This document shows positions 36,563 through 45,189 of a stretch of 64,000 bases of DNA, one piece after another. The DNA is from Clostridiaceae bacterium M8S5 (GTDB taxonomy: Bacteria; Bacillota; Clostridia; Tissierellales; MCWD3): positions 682,001 through 746,000 of the forward strand of contig CP118523.1 of assembly GCA_029227815.1 (NCBI GenBank). Reading direction: 5' to 3'. Under the pieces are notes generated by a model. That model was not told the DNA's origin. It worked only from the letters and a program-made list of their open reading frames with translations, and made no database searches. Position 1 is the first letter of the stretch; each line of letters starts with the position of its first letter. The position numbers were made by a program, and so were the translations under genes.

Positions 36563-37273
36563 TTATAATGTTATCAGATTCTCCAAAAGCTTAGTTTTTT
36601 CCTTACACATAGGTGTCACATTTTTAAGTCTATATTTTATATTTAAAGATTTATATTTATGAACACCTAATGTATGATAGGGCAATAGCTCAACCTTTAC
36701 TACATTTTTAAATTCGTTTATCATTTCGTTCATGTTTTTAATGTGATTAGTTTCATCAGTTATATCCGGAATTATAACGTGCCTTATCCAAACTTTAGTA
36801 TTAGATATATCTAAAGCTTTTTTGAATTTATACAATTCGTTTATATCTCCTAAAACAAGTTTTTTGTATCCTTTTTTAGAACTGTGTTTTAAATCAAGTA
36901 TAACTAAATCTACATACTTTAATATTTTTTCATAATCTCCAGTACCAAAACCAGAGGTATCTAAAGTTGTGTGAATGTTGTTATCTTTGCATAATTTAAA
37001 AAAACTAATTAGAAACTTACTTTGCAATAGAGGTTCTCCACCTGAACAAGTTATCCCACCACCTGATTTATCAAAATAAGCTTTAAACCTTAGTACTTTA
37101 TTAAGGAGTTCTTGAGGTGTCATATCAATCCCCTTATTTATATCCCAAGTATCAGGGTTATGGCAATATGCACAGCGAAGACGACAGCCCTGAAAAAATA
37201 CTACACATCTTATACCTGGGCCATCATTTAACCCCATGGTCTCAATCGAATGAATTTTTCCTTTAATACACAT
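36563..37273 (-). CDS. pflA: Pyruvate formate-lyase activating enzyme
   Basis: 236 residues from ATG 37273; an in-frame GTG at 37282 overlaps the pflB stop by four bases. The radical SAM motif C-R-L-R-C-A-Y-C and SGGEPLLQ are present, without the extra ferredoxin module, as in PflA. It makes the glycyl radical on PflB. The substrate gene lies directly upstream, and a terminator follows. Confidence 0.93.
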   Translation of the reverse strand: MCIKGKIHSIETMGLNDGPGIRCVVFFQGCRLRCAYCHNPDTWDINKGIDMTPQELLNKVLRFKAYFDKSGGGITCSGGEPLLQSKFLISFFKLCKDNNIHTTLDTSGFGTGDYEKILKYVDLVILDLKHSSKKGYKKLVLGDINELYKFKKALDISNTKVWIRHVIIPDITDETNHIKNMNEMINEFKNVVKVELLPYHTLGVHKYKSLNIKYRLKNVTPMCKEKTKLLENLITL

Positions 37274-37278
37274 ATTTA

Positions 37279-39528
37279 TCACATCATTTTATGGAATGTT
37301 CTACTTATAACTTCTAATTGCTGAGCTTTTGTAAGTCTATTGAAATTTACTGCATAACCAGACACTCTAATTGTAAGTGTCGGATATTTATGTGGATTTT
37401 CCATAGCGTCAATCAATGTCTCTTTATTTAAAACATTTACATTGAGGTGAAACCCTCCTTTTTCAAAATATCCATCAAGAATATATTTAAGGTTGTTGAT
37501 TCTGTCTATTTCTGTATTTCCTAAAGCTTCAGGAATTATTGAAAATGTATTTGAAACACCATCTTGACACCATTGTCTGTACGGTATTTTAGATACAGTA
37601 TTTAAAGATGCTAAAGCACCATTTTTATCTCTACCATGCATTGGATTTGCTCCAGGAGCAAAAGGCTCTCCAACTTTTCTACCATCTGGGGTTGAACCGG
37701 TCTTCTTTCCATATACTACATTCGAAGTAATAGTCAATGCTGAGAGGGTATGCTCTGCATTACGGTAAGTTGCATGTTTTTTTAGCTCATGTGTGAATTT
37801 TTTTACCACCTCTATAGCTATATCATCTACTCTGTCATCATCGTTACCATACACAGGAAAATCTCCATCTATGTTAAAATCATAAGCTATACCATCGTCA
37901 TTTCTAACAGGTGTCACTTTAGCATATTTAATAGCACTAAGACTATCTGCGACAATAGAAATACCAGCTATTCCAAAAGCCATGAATCTATTGATTTCTG
38001 TATCATGTAATGCAAATTGACCTGCTTCATATGCATATTTATCGTGCATGTAGTGTATAGTATTCATAGTATTTACATATAACTTTGCTAGTGATTCAAG
38101 TACTTTCCAGTAGTTTTCTTTAACCTCATTGTAATTTAATATATCACTATCTATTTTGTTAATATTGTCAATGACTTTTATCCTTTTACCATATTTGTCC
38201 AATTTTAATTCGTCGATACCACCATTTATTGCATATAGCAGTGCTTTTGCTATATTGGCTCTTGCTCCAAAGTATTGGCTTTGCTTTCCTATTTGCATTG
38301 CAGATACACAACACGCTATAGCATAATCATCTCCGTATATAGGTCTTATAATATCATCATTTTCATATTGTAATGCATCTGTTTTAATTGACATCATAGA
38401 GCAGTACTTTTTAAAATTTTCTGGTAGCTTTTCAGACCATAAAATTGTCATATTAGGTTCAGGAGCAGGGTCTAAATTAGTTAACGTATGTATAAACCTA
38501 TAAGTAGTTTTTGTAATCTGATGATTACCATTTTCCCATAAACCACCTATTGCTTCAGTTATCCAATTAGGATCTCCTGCAAACAATTCGTTATATTCTG
38601 GAGTTCTAAGATTGCGAACTAGTCTCAATTTTATAATAAATTGATCAATTAATTCTTGTGCCTGTCGCTCATTTAAAATATCTTTTCTTAAATCTCTTTC
38701 AATATAACAGTCTAGGAATGTAGTATTTCTTCCTAATGACATTGCTGCTCCGTTATTCTCCTTAACAGCTGCAAGATATCCAAAGTATAAAAATTGTACC
38801 GCTTCATTTGCATTTTTTGCAGGACATGAGATATCTACTCCATAGCTATTAGCCATAGTCTTCATGTCGTATAATGCTTTTATTTGACTAGCTATTTCTT
38901 CTCTTGTTCTAATATTTGATTCATCAGAAACATCTGAATACTTTATAAAGTCTTGATATTTACAATCTATTAAGAAATCTATACCATACAAAGCTATACG
39001 CCTATAGTCTCCGATTATTCTACCTCTACCATAAGCATCAGGAAGACCTGTTAATAGCCCAACAGATCGTGCTAACCTACTTTCTTTTGTATAAGCATCG
39101 AATACACCTTGATTATGAGTCTTTCGGTATTCATTAAAATGTTTTGTGATATCTTGATTCATATCATATCCATAACCTTTTAAAGAACTCTCTACCATTC
39201 TCATACCGCCATAAGGGTTTATTATTCTTTTAAGAGGTATATCTGTTTGAAAACCAACAATTACTTCATTTTCTTTATCTAGATATCCTGGACTAAAATT
39301 ATTAATGCCTGATAGCTTATTTAACTCTATATCAATTACACCTTTTTCTATTTCTTTTATTATCAACGTTTTTGCTTTTGACCATACTTTATCTGTTTTA
39401 TCAGATATTTTTGCTAAAAAATCACAATCCCCATTGTAAGGAGTATAGTTTTTGATTATGAAATCTCTTACATCAATATTTTCTTGCCAATTTCCACCGT
39501 TGAATCCGTCCCACTCTTTTTTTAACAT
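37279..39528 (-). CDS. pflB: Formate C-acetyltransferase (pyruvate formate-lyase)
   Basis: 749 residues from ATG 39528, which follows AAGGAGG; the longer frame from 39555 crosses the ribosome site. The active-site Cys-Cys pair is in I-A-C-C-V-S-A-M-Q and the glycyl radical is in R-V-S-G-Y-A-V-N-F near the C-terminus. It converts pyruvate and CoA to acetyl-CoA and formate without oxygen, also feeding one-carbon units into purine synthesis. The leader holds a ZTP (pfl) riboswitch, which fits that anabolic role. Confidence 0.96.
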   Translation of the reverse strand: MLKKEWDGFNGGNWQENIDVRDFIIKNYTPYNGDCDFLAKISDKTDKVWSKAKTLIIKEIEKGVIDIELNKLSGINNFSPGYLDKENEVIVGFQTDIPLKRIINPYGGMRMVESSLKGYGYDMNQDITKHFNEYRKTHNQGVFDAYTKESRLARSVGLLTGLPDAYGRGRIIGDYRRIALYGIDFLIDCKYQDFIKYSDVSDESNIRTREEIASQIKALYDMKTMANSYGVDISCPAKNANEAVQFLYFGYLAAVKENNGAAMSLGRNTTFLDCYIERDLRKDILNERQAQELIDQFIIKLRLVRNLRTPEYNELFAGDPNWITEAIGGLWENGNHQITKTTYRFIHTLTNLDPAPEPNMTILWSEKLPENFKKYCSMMSIKTDALQYENDDIIRPIYGDDYAIACCVSAMQIGKQSQYFGARANIAKALLYAINGGIDELKLDKYGKRIKVIDNINKIDSDILNYNEVKENYWKVLESLAKLYVNTMNTIHYMHDKYAYEAGQFALHDTEINRFMAFGIAGISIVADSLSAIKYAKVTPVRNDDGIAYDFNIDGDFPVYGNDDDRVDDIAIEVVKKFTHELKKHATYRNAEHTLSALTITSNVVYGKKTGSTPDGRKVGEPFAPGANPMHGRDKNGALASLNTVSKIPYRQWCQDGVSNTFSIIPEALGNTEIDRINNLKYILDGYFEKGGFHLNVNVLNKETLIDAMENPHKYPTLTIRVSGYAVNFNRLTKAQQLEVISRTFHKMM

Positions 39529-39552
39529 AAAAAATACCTCCTTGTTTAAAAT

Positions 39553-39668
39553 CAAGTCAGGTATCTACAAACATAGACCACCTAGACTTCTGCCCAGACG
39601 GTCGACATTATTTATTAAAATCACACTCCATGTGGTCTGTTCCACTTCCGTCAGTTGTGTGATTATGC
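39553..39668 (-). promoter_or_regulatory. ZTP (pfl) riboswitch upstream of pflB
   Basis: On the minus strand an ATCACAC...GTGTGAT stem encloses an ACTGACGGAA loop and a GTGG/CCAC hairpin. A linker follows, then GACCGTCTGGGCA (39590-39605). GACGG in the first domain pairs with CCGTC in the second, the pseudoknot of ZTP riboswitches. A second stem, AAGTC-T-AGGT with ACCT-GACTT (39553-39590), ends before GATTTT and could be the terminator switch. ZTP accumulates when 10-formyl-THF is short, and would turn on pfl. Confidence 0.85.
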
Positions 39669-39938
39669 TCTTGTTAATTTAGCGTCTTAAATTATTAAAC
39701 AGCAAATCTGTTTATAAATATACTAGCAAGTTGTTTGGACTATGTCAAGCAATTTAGAAAACTTTATTTAAATTAATAGTAACTCAAACGAATGAAAGAG
39801 CAACTAACTATATTAAAAGATGGTGTTTAATAAAATTTAAAATTTCTAGACAAATTAGAAAAAATGATATACAATAAAAATACTATAATTATACAAATTA
39901 GAAATAATTTAACACAATCATACAGAGGAGGTGAAGAA

Positions 39939-40061
39939 ATGAAAAGACTTAATAAAAAAAAGGTTATGAAGATATCGCTATACGATCCTATAGTAAGTGG
40001 CTGTCGTTGCTCAATAACAAACATGGATAGATTAGACGAACATGAATTAGCACATCATTAA
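39939..40061 (+). CDS. Orphan small Cys peptide, precursor-like (40 aa)
   Basis: 40 residues with a basic leader (MKRLNKKKVMKISLYD), a C-R-C pair at residues 22-24 and an acidic/His tail. Ribosome context (GGAGGTGAAGAA then ATG) is like that of the four precursor genes at 47.1-48.7 kb, and the leader begins the same way (MK-x-L). It has only two Cys and no CxCGC core, so it is a relative at best. No modifying gene is next to it; a terminator follows at 40174. It may be an orphan substrate of the maturase 9 kb away (inference). Confidence 0.55.
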   Translation: MKRLNKKKVMKISLYDPIVSGCRCSITNMDRLDEHELAHH

Positions 40062-40173
40062 AATACATATAAACTAATGATCGGAGAGACAGGGGTTGTC
40101 TTATATTTATAATTATTACACTATACTTAAACTATAATATTCGTTAAACTAAAATTTAAGTAATGTATATTAG

Positions 40174-40197
40174 GGTGTCTATTCTAGACACCTTTTA
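40174..40197 (+). terminator. Terminator downstream of the orphan peptide
   Basis: GGTGTCTA-TTC-TAGACACC followed by TTTTAT. Confidence 0.85.
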
Positions 40198-40496
40198 TAA
40201 TGACCATAACAAATAATGAGAACACAACAATTTTAACGCTCACTCTTTTAGATAGAATATCCACCTAAAAAAATGTTAGTTCGACTCAATATGATATCAA
40301 TGACACCATAGAAAATCTTAGCTCGACTTAATATGATAGTTTCCTACCATAAGAAATCTTCCCACTGAAAAATGAATTTTCTTAGGCTGACTCGTACGTA
40401 CCCCTCATCTGTGAGGAATACATACAAATCGTGGCTCAACCATCATGTCCTCATCTCTAGTATTATAAGAAATAACATTATAAATTATTCATCAAT
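40198..40496. other. Gap between orphan peptide and cotJB
   Basis: About 300 bases without a gene, where cotJC would be expected downstream of cotJB. On the minus strand two direct repeats, ATCATATTRAGTCGARCTAA (about 40275-40295 and 40320-40340), resemble the AGTCGAACGAA motif upstream of the subtilase genes. A weak CCTCA/TGAGG hairpin is at 40408. Confidence 0.5.
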
Positions 40497-40757
40497 TTAT
40501 CTTCTAGAAAAGTTTATTTCCCAAGGCCATGGAGAGGATATATATTGATAAGGACACGGGCTCATATCTTCATTAGATAACGGGCCATATTTACATACGT
40601 AATTATATCTTAAATGCATACATTTTTGAGTAAGAGAGTTATGAAGTTCTATTGCATCTTTATCATTCGGATGAGTGTCTAAAAATAAATTCATTTCTAG
40701 TAAGCTAAAATCAATTTCCATCAATCTCTTTAAGTCTTCCTTTTGACAAGTATTCAT
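40497..40757 (-). CDS. cotJB: CotJB spore coat protein
   Basis: 86 residues from ATG 40757 (AGGGTG upstream); in-frame GTG 40766 is less likely. It has the CotJB signature: L-N-L-F-L-D-T-H-P-N-D, then Y-G-P-L and the C-terminal W-P-W-E. It is part of the spore inner coat with CotJA and CotJC. It follows cotJA by about 60 bases on the minus strand; the third family gene, cotJC, is missing here and lies at 34569. Confidence 0.93.
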   Translation of the reverse strand: MNTCQKEDLKRLMEIDFSLLEMNLFLDTHPNDKDAIELHNSLTQKCMHLRYNYVCKYGPLSNEDMSPCPYQYISSPWPWEINFSRR

Positions 40758-40819
40758 AATAATCACCCTTTATATGTTTTTTGCCCTACTAGAGCATATT
40801 ATTTATATATTGAAAAAAC

Positions 40820-40972
40820 TTATCGGTGTTTATGTTTATATGGCATATATAGTTCGGGGAATAAAGTACCATTTTTTAGAGCATGTTCAGGCGAGTATAT
40901 ATTGCCTAACATCTGAAATGGTACATATGCATGTGCTAATTTGTATTCATGACTTTTATCAAAACTATACAA
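40820..40972 (-). CDS. cotJA: CotJA spore coat protein (50 aa, TTG start)
   Basis: 50 residues, too short for a standard ORF cutoff. It starts at TTG 40972, seven bases after AAGGAGG. Motif A-H-A-Y-V-P-F-Q near residues 13-20 and G-T-L-F-P-E-L-Y-M-P-Y near 35-45 are typical of CotJA. It is the first gene of the cotJ operon, needed to assemble CotJC in the coat. Confidence 0.9.
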   Translation of the reverse strand: MYSFDKSHEYKLAHAYVPFQMLGNIYSPEHALKNGTLFPELYMPYKHKHR

Positions 40973-41147
40973 ATTAAGTACCTCCTTAAAATATTATTTA
41001 TAATATTTTACGCTTGATAGTTACAAGTGTGAATTAAACAATAATATTATTAGTATGAAATTTATATTTGTAACACTTTATAAGTTGACAAATCATAAAA
41101 ATAATCATAATATTGCAATATAAAGATTGATTAGTGAGGAGATTGTT

Positions 41148-41426
41148 ATGAAAGATATAGATATAGAAATGATGGAGAAAAAAGCAGAGATATTGAAAGC
41201 AATAGGACACCCTATTAGATTATGTATAATAAAAGGATTATTAGAGCATAGTGGGTGTAACGTTTCGTTTATGCAAAACTGTTTAAAGGCTCCGCAATCA
41301 ACGATTTCACAGCATATAGCTAAATTAAAAGCAGCAGGTATACTAAAAGGAGAAAGAAATGGTGTAGAAATCAGATATAAAGTTGTTGATGAAGATGTTA
41401 AAAGAATAATAGAGATTTTGTTTTAA
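41148..41426 (+). CDS. ArsR/SmtB-family transcriptional regulator
   Basis: 92 residues from ATG 41148, which follows GAGGAG. The winged helix (K-A-I-G-H-P-I-R-L, then APQSTISQHIAKLKAAGIL) is clear. Cys residues near the N-terminal half (C-I-I-K, C-N-V-S-F, N-C-L-K) could bind metal or sense thiol. No transporter is adjacent, so its target is unknown. Confidence 0.88.
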   Translation: MKDIDIEMMEKKAEILKAIGHPIRLCIIKGLLEHSGCNVSFMQNCLKAPQSTISQHIAKLKAAGILKGERNGVEIRYKVVDEDVKRIIEILF

Positions 41427-41590
41427 AAATCTTGAAGTATATAGAACTCTAATATGAAATTTCTATAAATAATCTAGAATAGCATTAAAATCTAGAAATT
41501 TAGTGGTTATGTAATATTATTTTATTATTTACATGATATAATATAAAGAGATTGTTTAACAATTAAAACAAATAGAAGGAGCGTAAAGAA

Positions 41591-42193
41591 ATGATTGTTG
41601 AATCAATATTGGTTTCGTTGATAGTTGGCAAGATAAGAAAAGGTAGATTTGTTAACATTTTAAATGCATCAATAAGAGGACTGTTTTTATTTATATTTGC
41701 AGCTATATTAAAAATTAGCGCTGTAATAGCGTACAATAATGACATGTACGGTTTGGCTAAATACATAAAAGAATACTTTTTTTATGTGCAAGGGTTAGTG
41801 TATATACTAATCATAATAGGACTAATATTAAATATAAAACTCAAATCATTTGTCATAATAACAGTAGGCTTTATAATGAACATGTTAGTAGTAGCAGTTA
41901 ATAAAGGAAAGATGCCAGTTTCAAAAGAAGCTGTAGATTACATAAAATCAAGCTCAAATTGTACGAATTGTATAAATGACTTATACCAGATAATTGCATT
42001 AGAATCAACAAAGATTCCTTATATAGGTAAAATTGTACCAATACCATATCCTAGCGAATTTGCAAAAATAATAAGTGTAGGAGATATCATAATAGCAATA
42101 GGAGTATTTGTTTTTATACAAAGTTTAATGCTAAGAAGAGGATTATTTTCTAAAACTACTAGTATGATAGAATTTAACTATTCAGCGAGATAA
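41591..42193 (+). CDS. DUF5317 membrane protein
   Basis: 200 residues with four or five membrane segments, starting M-I-V-E-S-I-L-V-S-L-I-V-G-K-I-R-K-G. The middle G-F-I-M-N-M-L-V-V-A-V-N-K-G-K-M-P-V motif is what I recall for DUF5317 proteins of clostridia. Function is unknown. RBS is AAGGAGCG; a strong terminator follows. Confidence 0.7.
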   Translation: MIVESILVSLIVGKIRKGRFVNILNASIRGLFLFIFAAILKISAVIAYNNDMYGLAKYIKEYFFYVQGLVYILIIIGLILNIKLKSFVIITVGFIMNMLVVAVNKGKMPVSKEAVDYIKSSSNCTNCINDLYQIIALESTKIPYIGKIVPIPYPSEFAKIISVGDIIIAIGVFVFIQSLMLRRGLFSKTTSMIEFNYSAR

Positions 42194-42211
42194 TTTTTAT
42201 CTTTTATTATG

Positions 42212-42244
42212 AAAAAGCTATCTTAATCACAGATAGCTTTTTTT
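42212..42244 (+). terminator. Rho-independent terminator
   Basis: AAAAAGCTATCT and AGATAGCTTTTTTT stem. Confidence 0.9.
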
Positions 42245-42413
42245 AATGTATAAATAAATGTTATAATGTAACTGATATGTGGCAAAATATATATATTATT
42301 GCCACAATAATATGTAAGTAAGTATGACCTACAAGCATGTAGTATTATGATAATATATAAGTATAGCAAATCCTTATCGTATAATTTGCCTATACAAAAC
42401 ATGGGGTGTTAAT

Positions 42414-44426
42414 ATGACGATTTCAAATGAACGATGTGGAGAAATTTTAAAAATACTAATCAATAGACAAGAACCTATAACTATAGATGAGATCGCTAAT
42501 AAGCTTAAAGTATCTAATAGAACTATCAGAAATGATATGCAAAAGATACAGGAGCTAATAAAAAACAGCAAGGACATTAAAATTATAAAGAAACCAAGAG
42601 TTGGAGTTTGGATAAACGCTAATTTAAAAGGAAAGAAATTGTTAGAATCAATAATATCTAGCAAGGATGCATACGTACAGCCGTATACATCTAGTTTGAG
42701 AAAACGTTATATTATTAAGAGATTACTATTATCTAACGATAGTGTGACAATGAAAGATTTAGGTAACGAACTATATGTAAGTAGGATAACCATATATAAC
42801 GATTTTGAAGAAGTTGAAAAATGGCTTGCTAAATATAATTTAAAATTAAAAAGAAAGAAAAACTATGGAGTAGAAGTAATAGGAGATGAAATAAGCTGGA
42901 GAAAAGCAGTATCAGATCTTATTACAGATTTTAGAAAAGAAAGTAAGCAAAAAAACAACATCCATATATTGAAAGATGAACAATTTCAGGATGTATACAA
43001 CCAATCACAAATTAAGATTAAAGATGTATTTAAGAATGTAGATTTAGTAAAAATTCAGTCAATATTGTTGCAAGTAGAACAAAATATGGACTATAAATTG
43101 ACAGATGAATCTTACTCATGTTTAGTAATACACATTGCTATAGCAATAGAGAGGCTTAAAATAAATAAACCAGTAGAATTACCGTATGAACAAATAAACG
43201 ATTTAAGTAAAAAAGAAGAGTATCAAATAGCAAGACAAATTTCAAAAAAAATAAAAGATGAATTAAGTATACAATTTACCACACCAGAGATAAGCAATTT
43301 GACACTGCATATATTAGGGTCAAAAATGCAATATAACAAAAACAACAGTGTTGATATGATAAAAAACATTGATACAAATATTATAGATTTAGCAGGCGAG
43401 ATAATACTATTAATAGGAAATATATTATCAGTAGATTTCACCTCAGACAATAAATTATTTATAGGATTGGTATTACATCTTAGAACAGCTATAAACAGAA
43501 TGAAGTATAATTTGAACATAAGAAATCCACTATTAAAAGATATAAAAAACAACTATCCTAGCGTATTTGGAGCATCATGGGCTTCTAGTGTATTATTTGA
43601 AAAATACTTTGGAATAAAAGTCACAGAAGAAGAAATAGGGTATATATCAATTCATATAGGAGCAGCACTCGAAAGATTAAATAAAAAGACTAGAGTAGTT
43701 ATAGTATGTGGGAGTGGAATAGGGACAGCTGGATTAGTTGCAGTGAGATTAGAAAGAGAAATAAGTGGATTAGATATAGTAGATATTACATCAGTACATG
43801 ATATAAAAAACATACGAACTAATGAGTTCGACCTTATAATATCAACATTACCATTTGAGTATCCATCAAAACCAGTAGTTCAAATTAATCCGATAGTAAC
43901 ACAAGATGATTTAGATATAGTAAAAAAATACCTTATCAATATTGAAAACACAAGAAGATTTAGGAAGAATAATATGTCAGAAATAAAGAATCAGCTTTTT
44001 ATGCAGGAGTTAATATTGCCTAAAATAGAAGTTAGCAACAAAACAGAGCTAATAAGAGAATTATGTAACATCTTAATCAAAAAAGGATATGTAGAAAATG
44101 GTTTTTTAGATATAGCACTAGAAAGAGAAAGAATAACATCAACAGCAGTGGGAAAAGGAGTTGCAATACCGCATGGATCTCATAAGTATGTTAAAAGGCC
44201 CGTGATATTAGTAGCTACTCTAAAAGAGCCCATAGAATGGTCAAATGGAAAAGTAGACGTTGTGTTTTTATTAGCACTAAAATTTGAAAACAAAGAAGAA
44301 ATTCGCTACTTTTTTAAACACTTTTATTCTATGCTTGACGATGAAACAGTGCTTAGTAGTATTAGGATAAAAAATACTTCAAAAGAAATATACGAAACGA
44401 TAATAGGAAGCTATAAAATGGAGTGA
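42414..44426 (+). CDS. BglG/MtlR-type PRD transcriptional regulator with EIIB and EIIA domains
   Basis: 670 residues. Order: two HTH domains (about 1-65 and 85-140), PRD1 (about 190-290, His in VIHIAIAIERL), PRD2 (about 300-410, LVLHLRTAINRM), an EIIB-like domain with C-G-S-G-I-G-T-A (about 420-500) and an EIIA domain with A-I-P-H-G-S-H (about 525-670). Such proteins switch PTS operons by phosphorylation from HPr and EII. A lone EIIB gene follows after four bases and the general PTS genes come next, so the target may be this very set or an unlinked sugar gene. Confidence 0.92.
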   Translation: MTISNERCGEILKILINRQEPITIDEIANKLKVSNRTIRNDMQKIQELIKNSKDIKIIKKPRVGVWINANLKGKKLLESIISSKDAYVQPYTSSLRKRYIIKRLLLSNDSVTMKDLGNELYVSRITIYNDFEEVEKWLAKYNLKLKRKKNYGVEVIGDEISWRKAVSDLITDFRKESKQKNNIHILKDEQFQDVYNQSQIKIKDVFKNVDLVKIQSILLQVEQNMDYKLTDESYSCLVIHIAIAIERLKINKPVELPYEQINDLSKKEEYQIARQISKKIKDELSIQFTTPEISNLTLHILGSKMQYNKNNSVDMIKNIDTNIIDLAGEIILLIGNILSVDFTSDNKLFIGLVLHLRTAINRMKYNLNIRNPLLKDIKNNYPSVFGASWASSVLFEKYFGIKVTEEEIGYISIHIGAALERLNKKTRVVIVCGSGIGTAGLVAVRLEREISGLDIVDITSVHDIKNIRTNEFDLIISTLPFEYPSKPVVQINPIVTQDDLDIVKKYLINIENTRRFRKNNMSEIKNQLFMQELILPKIEVSNKTELIRELCNILIKKGYVENGFLDIALERERITSTAVGKGVAIPHGSHKYVKRPVILVATLKEPIEWSNGKVDVVFLLALKFENKEEIRYFFKHFYSMLDDETVLSSIRIKNTSKEIYETIIGSYKME

Positions 44427-44430
44427 TAAT

Positions 44431-44745
44431 ATGAATATAATAGCAGTTACAGCATGTCCATTGGGGGTAGCAAACACCTATATGGCTGCCGAAGGATTAC
44501 AAAGAGCAGCTAAGGAATTTGGATTTAATATCAAAGTAGAAACACAAGGATTTATGGGTATAGAAAATGAACTAACAATAGAAGATTTAAGTAATTGCGA
44601 TGTTGTTATACTTACAAAAGATAAGAATATAGACAAGATGGATAGATTTAAAGATAAAAAAATAGTATATATTACAATATTTGATGCTATTAGAAATTCG
44701 CATAAAATATTAAAAGATTTAAAAAATAATCTGAAATATTCATAA
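44431..44745 (+). CDS. PTS fructose-type EIIB, stand-alone (104 aa)
   Basis: 104 residues with the phosphorylation Cys9 in A-C-P-L-G-V-A-N-T-Y-M-A-A-E, close to the fructose EIIB motif (CPTGVAHTYMAAE) but with Leu and Asn in place of Thr and His. No EIIC or EIIA partner gene exists nearby. It sits between the PRD regulator and ptsH. It may act in signalling rather than sugar transport (inference). Confidence 0.87.
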   Translation: MNIIAVTACPLGVANTYMAAEGLQRAAKEFGFNIKVETQGFMGIENELTIEDLSNCDVVILTKDKNIDKMDRFKDKKIVYITIFDAIRNSHKILKDLKNNLKYS

Positions 44746-44858
44746 CCAAAAATGACAATAATAAGATATATACAGTCACATTTAGGCTGTTTATAATATA
44801 AATATTCAAACTTGGATGAAAAGAATATAATATAACAAATTTTTAGGGGGTCACAAAA

Positions 44859-45122
44859 ATGTATAAAGTAGAAGTAGTATTAAAAAATGAGACAGGTTTA
44901 CATGCTAGACCAGCTAGCATGTTTACAAAAGAAGCTTCAAAATATGAGGCAGATGTAAAGATAGTGAAAGCTGGGAAAGAGTACAATGCAAAAAGTATCA
45001 TGGGTATACTTAGTATGGGTGCAGTGAAAGGTGATGTTATAACAATTATCGGCGAAGGAAAAGAAGAAAAAGAAGTAGTAGAAGCATTGAAAAAGTTAGT
45101 TGATAGCAACTTTGGCGAGTAG
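44859..45122 (+). CDS. ptsH: HPr phosphocarrier protein
   Basis: 87 residues. The Enzyme I site H15 is in GLHARPAS, and the regulatory Ser46 is in K-S-I-M-G, both as in Firmicute HPr. It carries phosphate from Enzyme I to EII proteins and, when Ser46 is phosphorylated, acts with CcpA in carbon repression. RBS is AGGGGGTC; ptsI follows 67 bases downstream. Confidence 0.96.
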   Translation: MYKVEVVLKNETGLHARPASMFTKEASKYEADVKIVKAGKEYNAKSIMGILSMGAVKGDVITIIGEGKEEKEVVEALKKLVDSNFGE

Positions 45123-45189
45123 AAAGCAGGCAGTGTGGAAATTGATTAGATAATCACTTTTCTGCACAGCGAAAGGAGAGTAAGTTATT

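Noticed and set aside
40774..40977. 67-codon plus-strand frame upstream of cotJB
   Set aside because: It lies exactly opposite cotJA, which has a family match and a better RBS on the minus strand.
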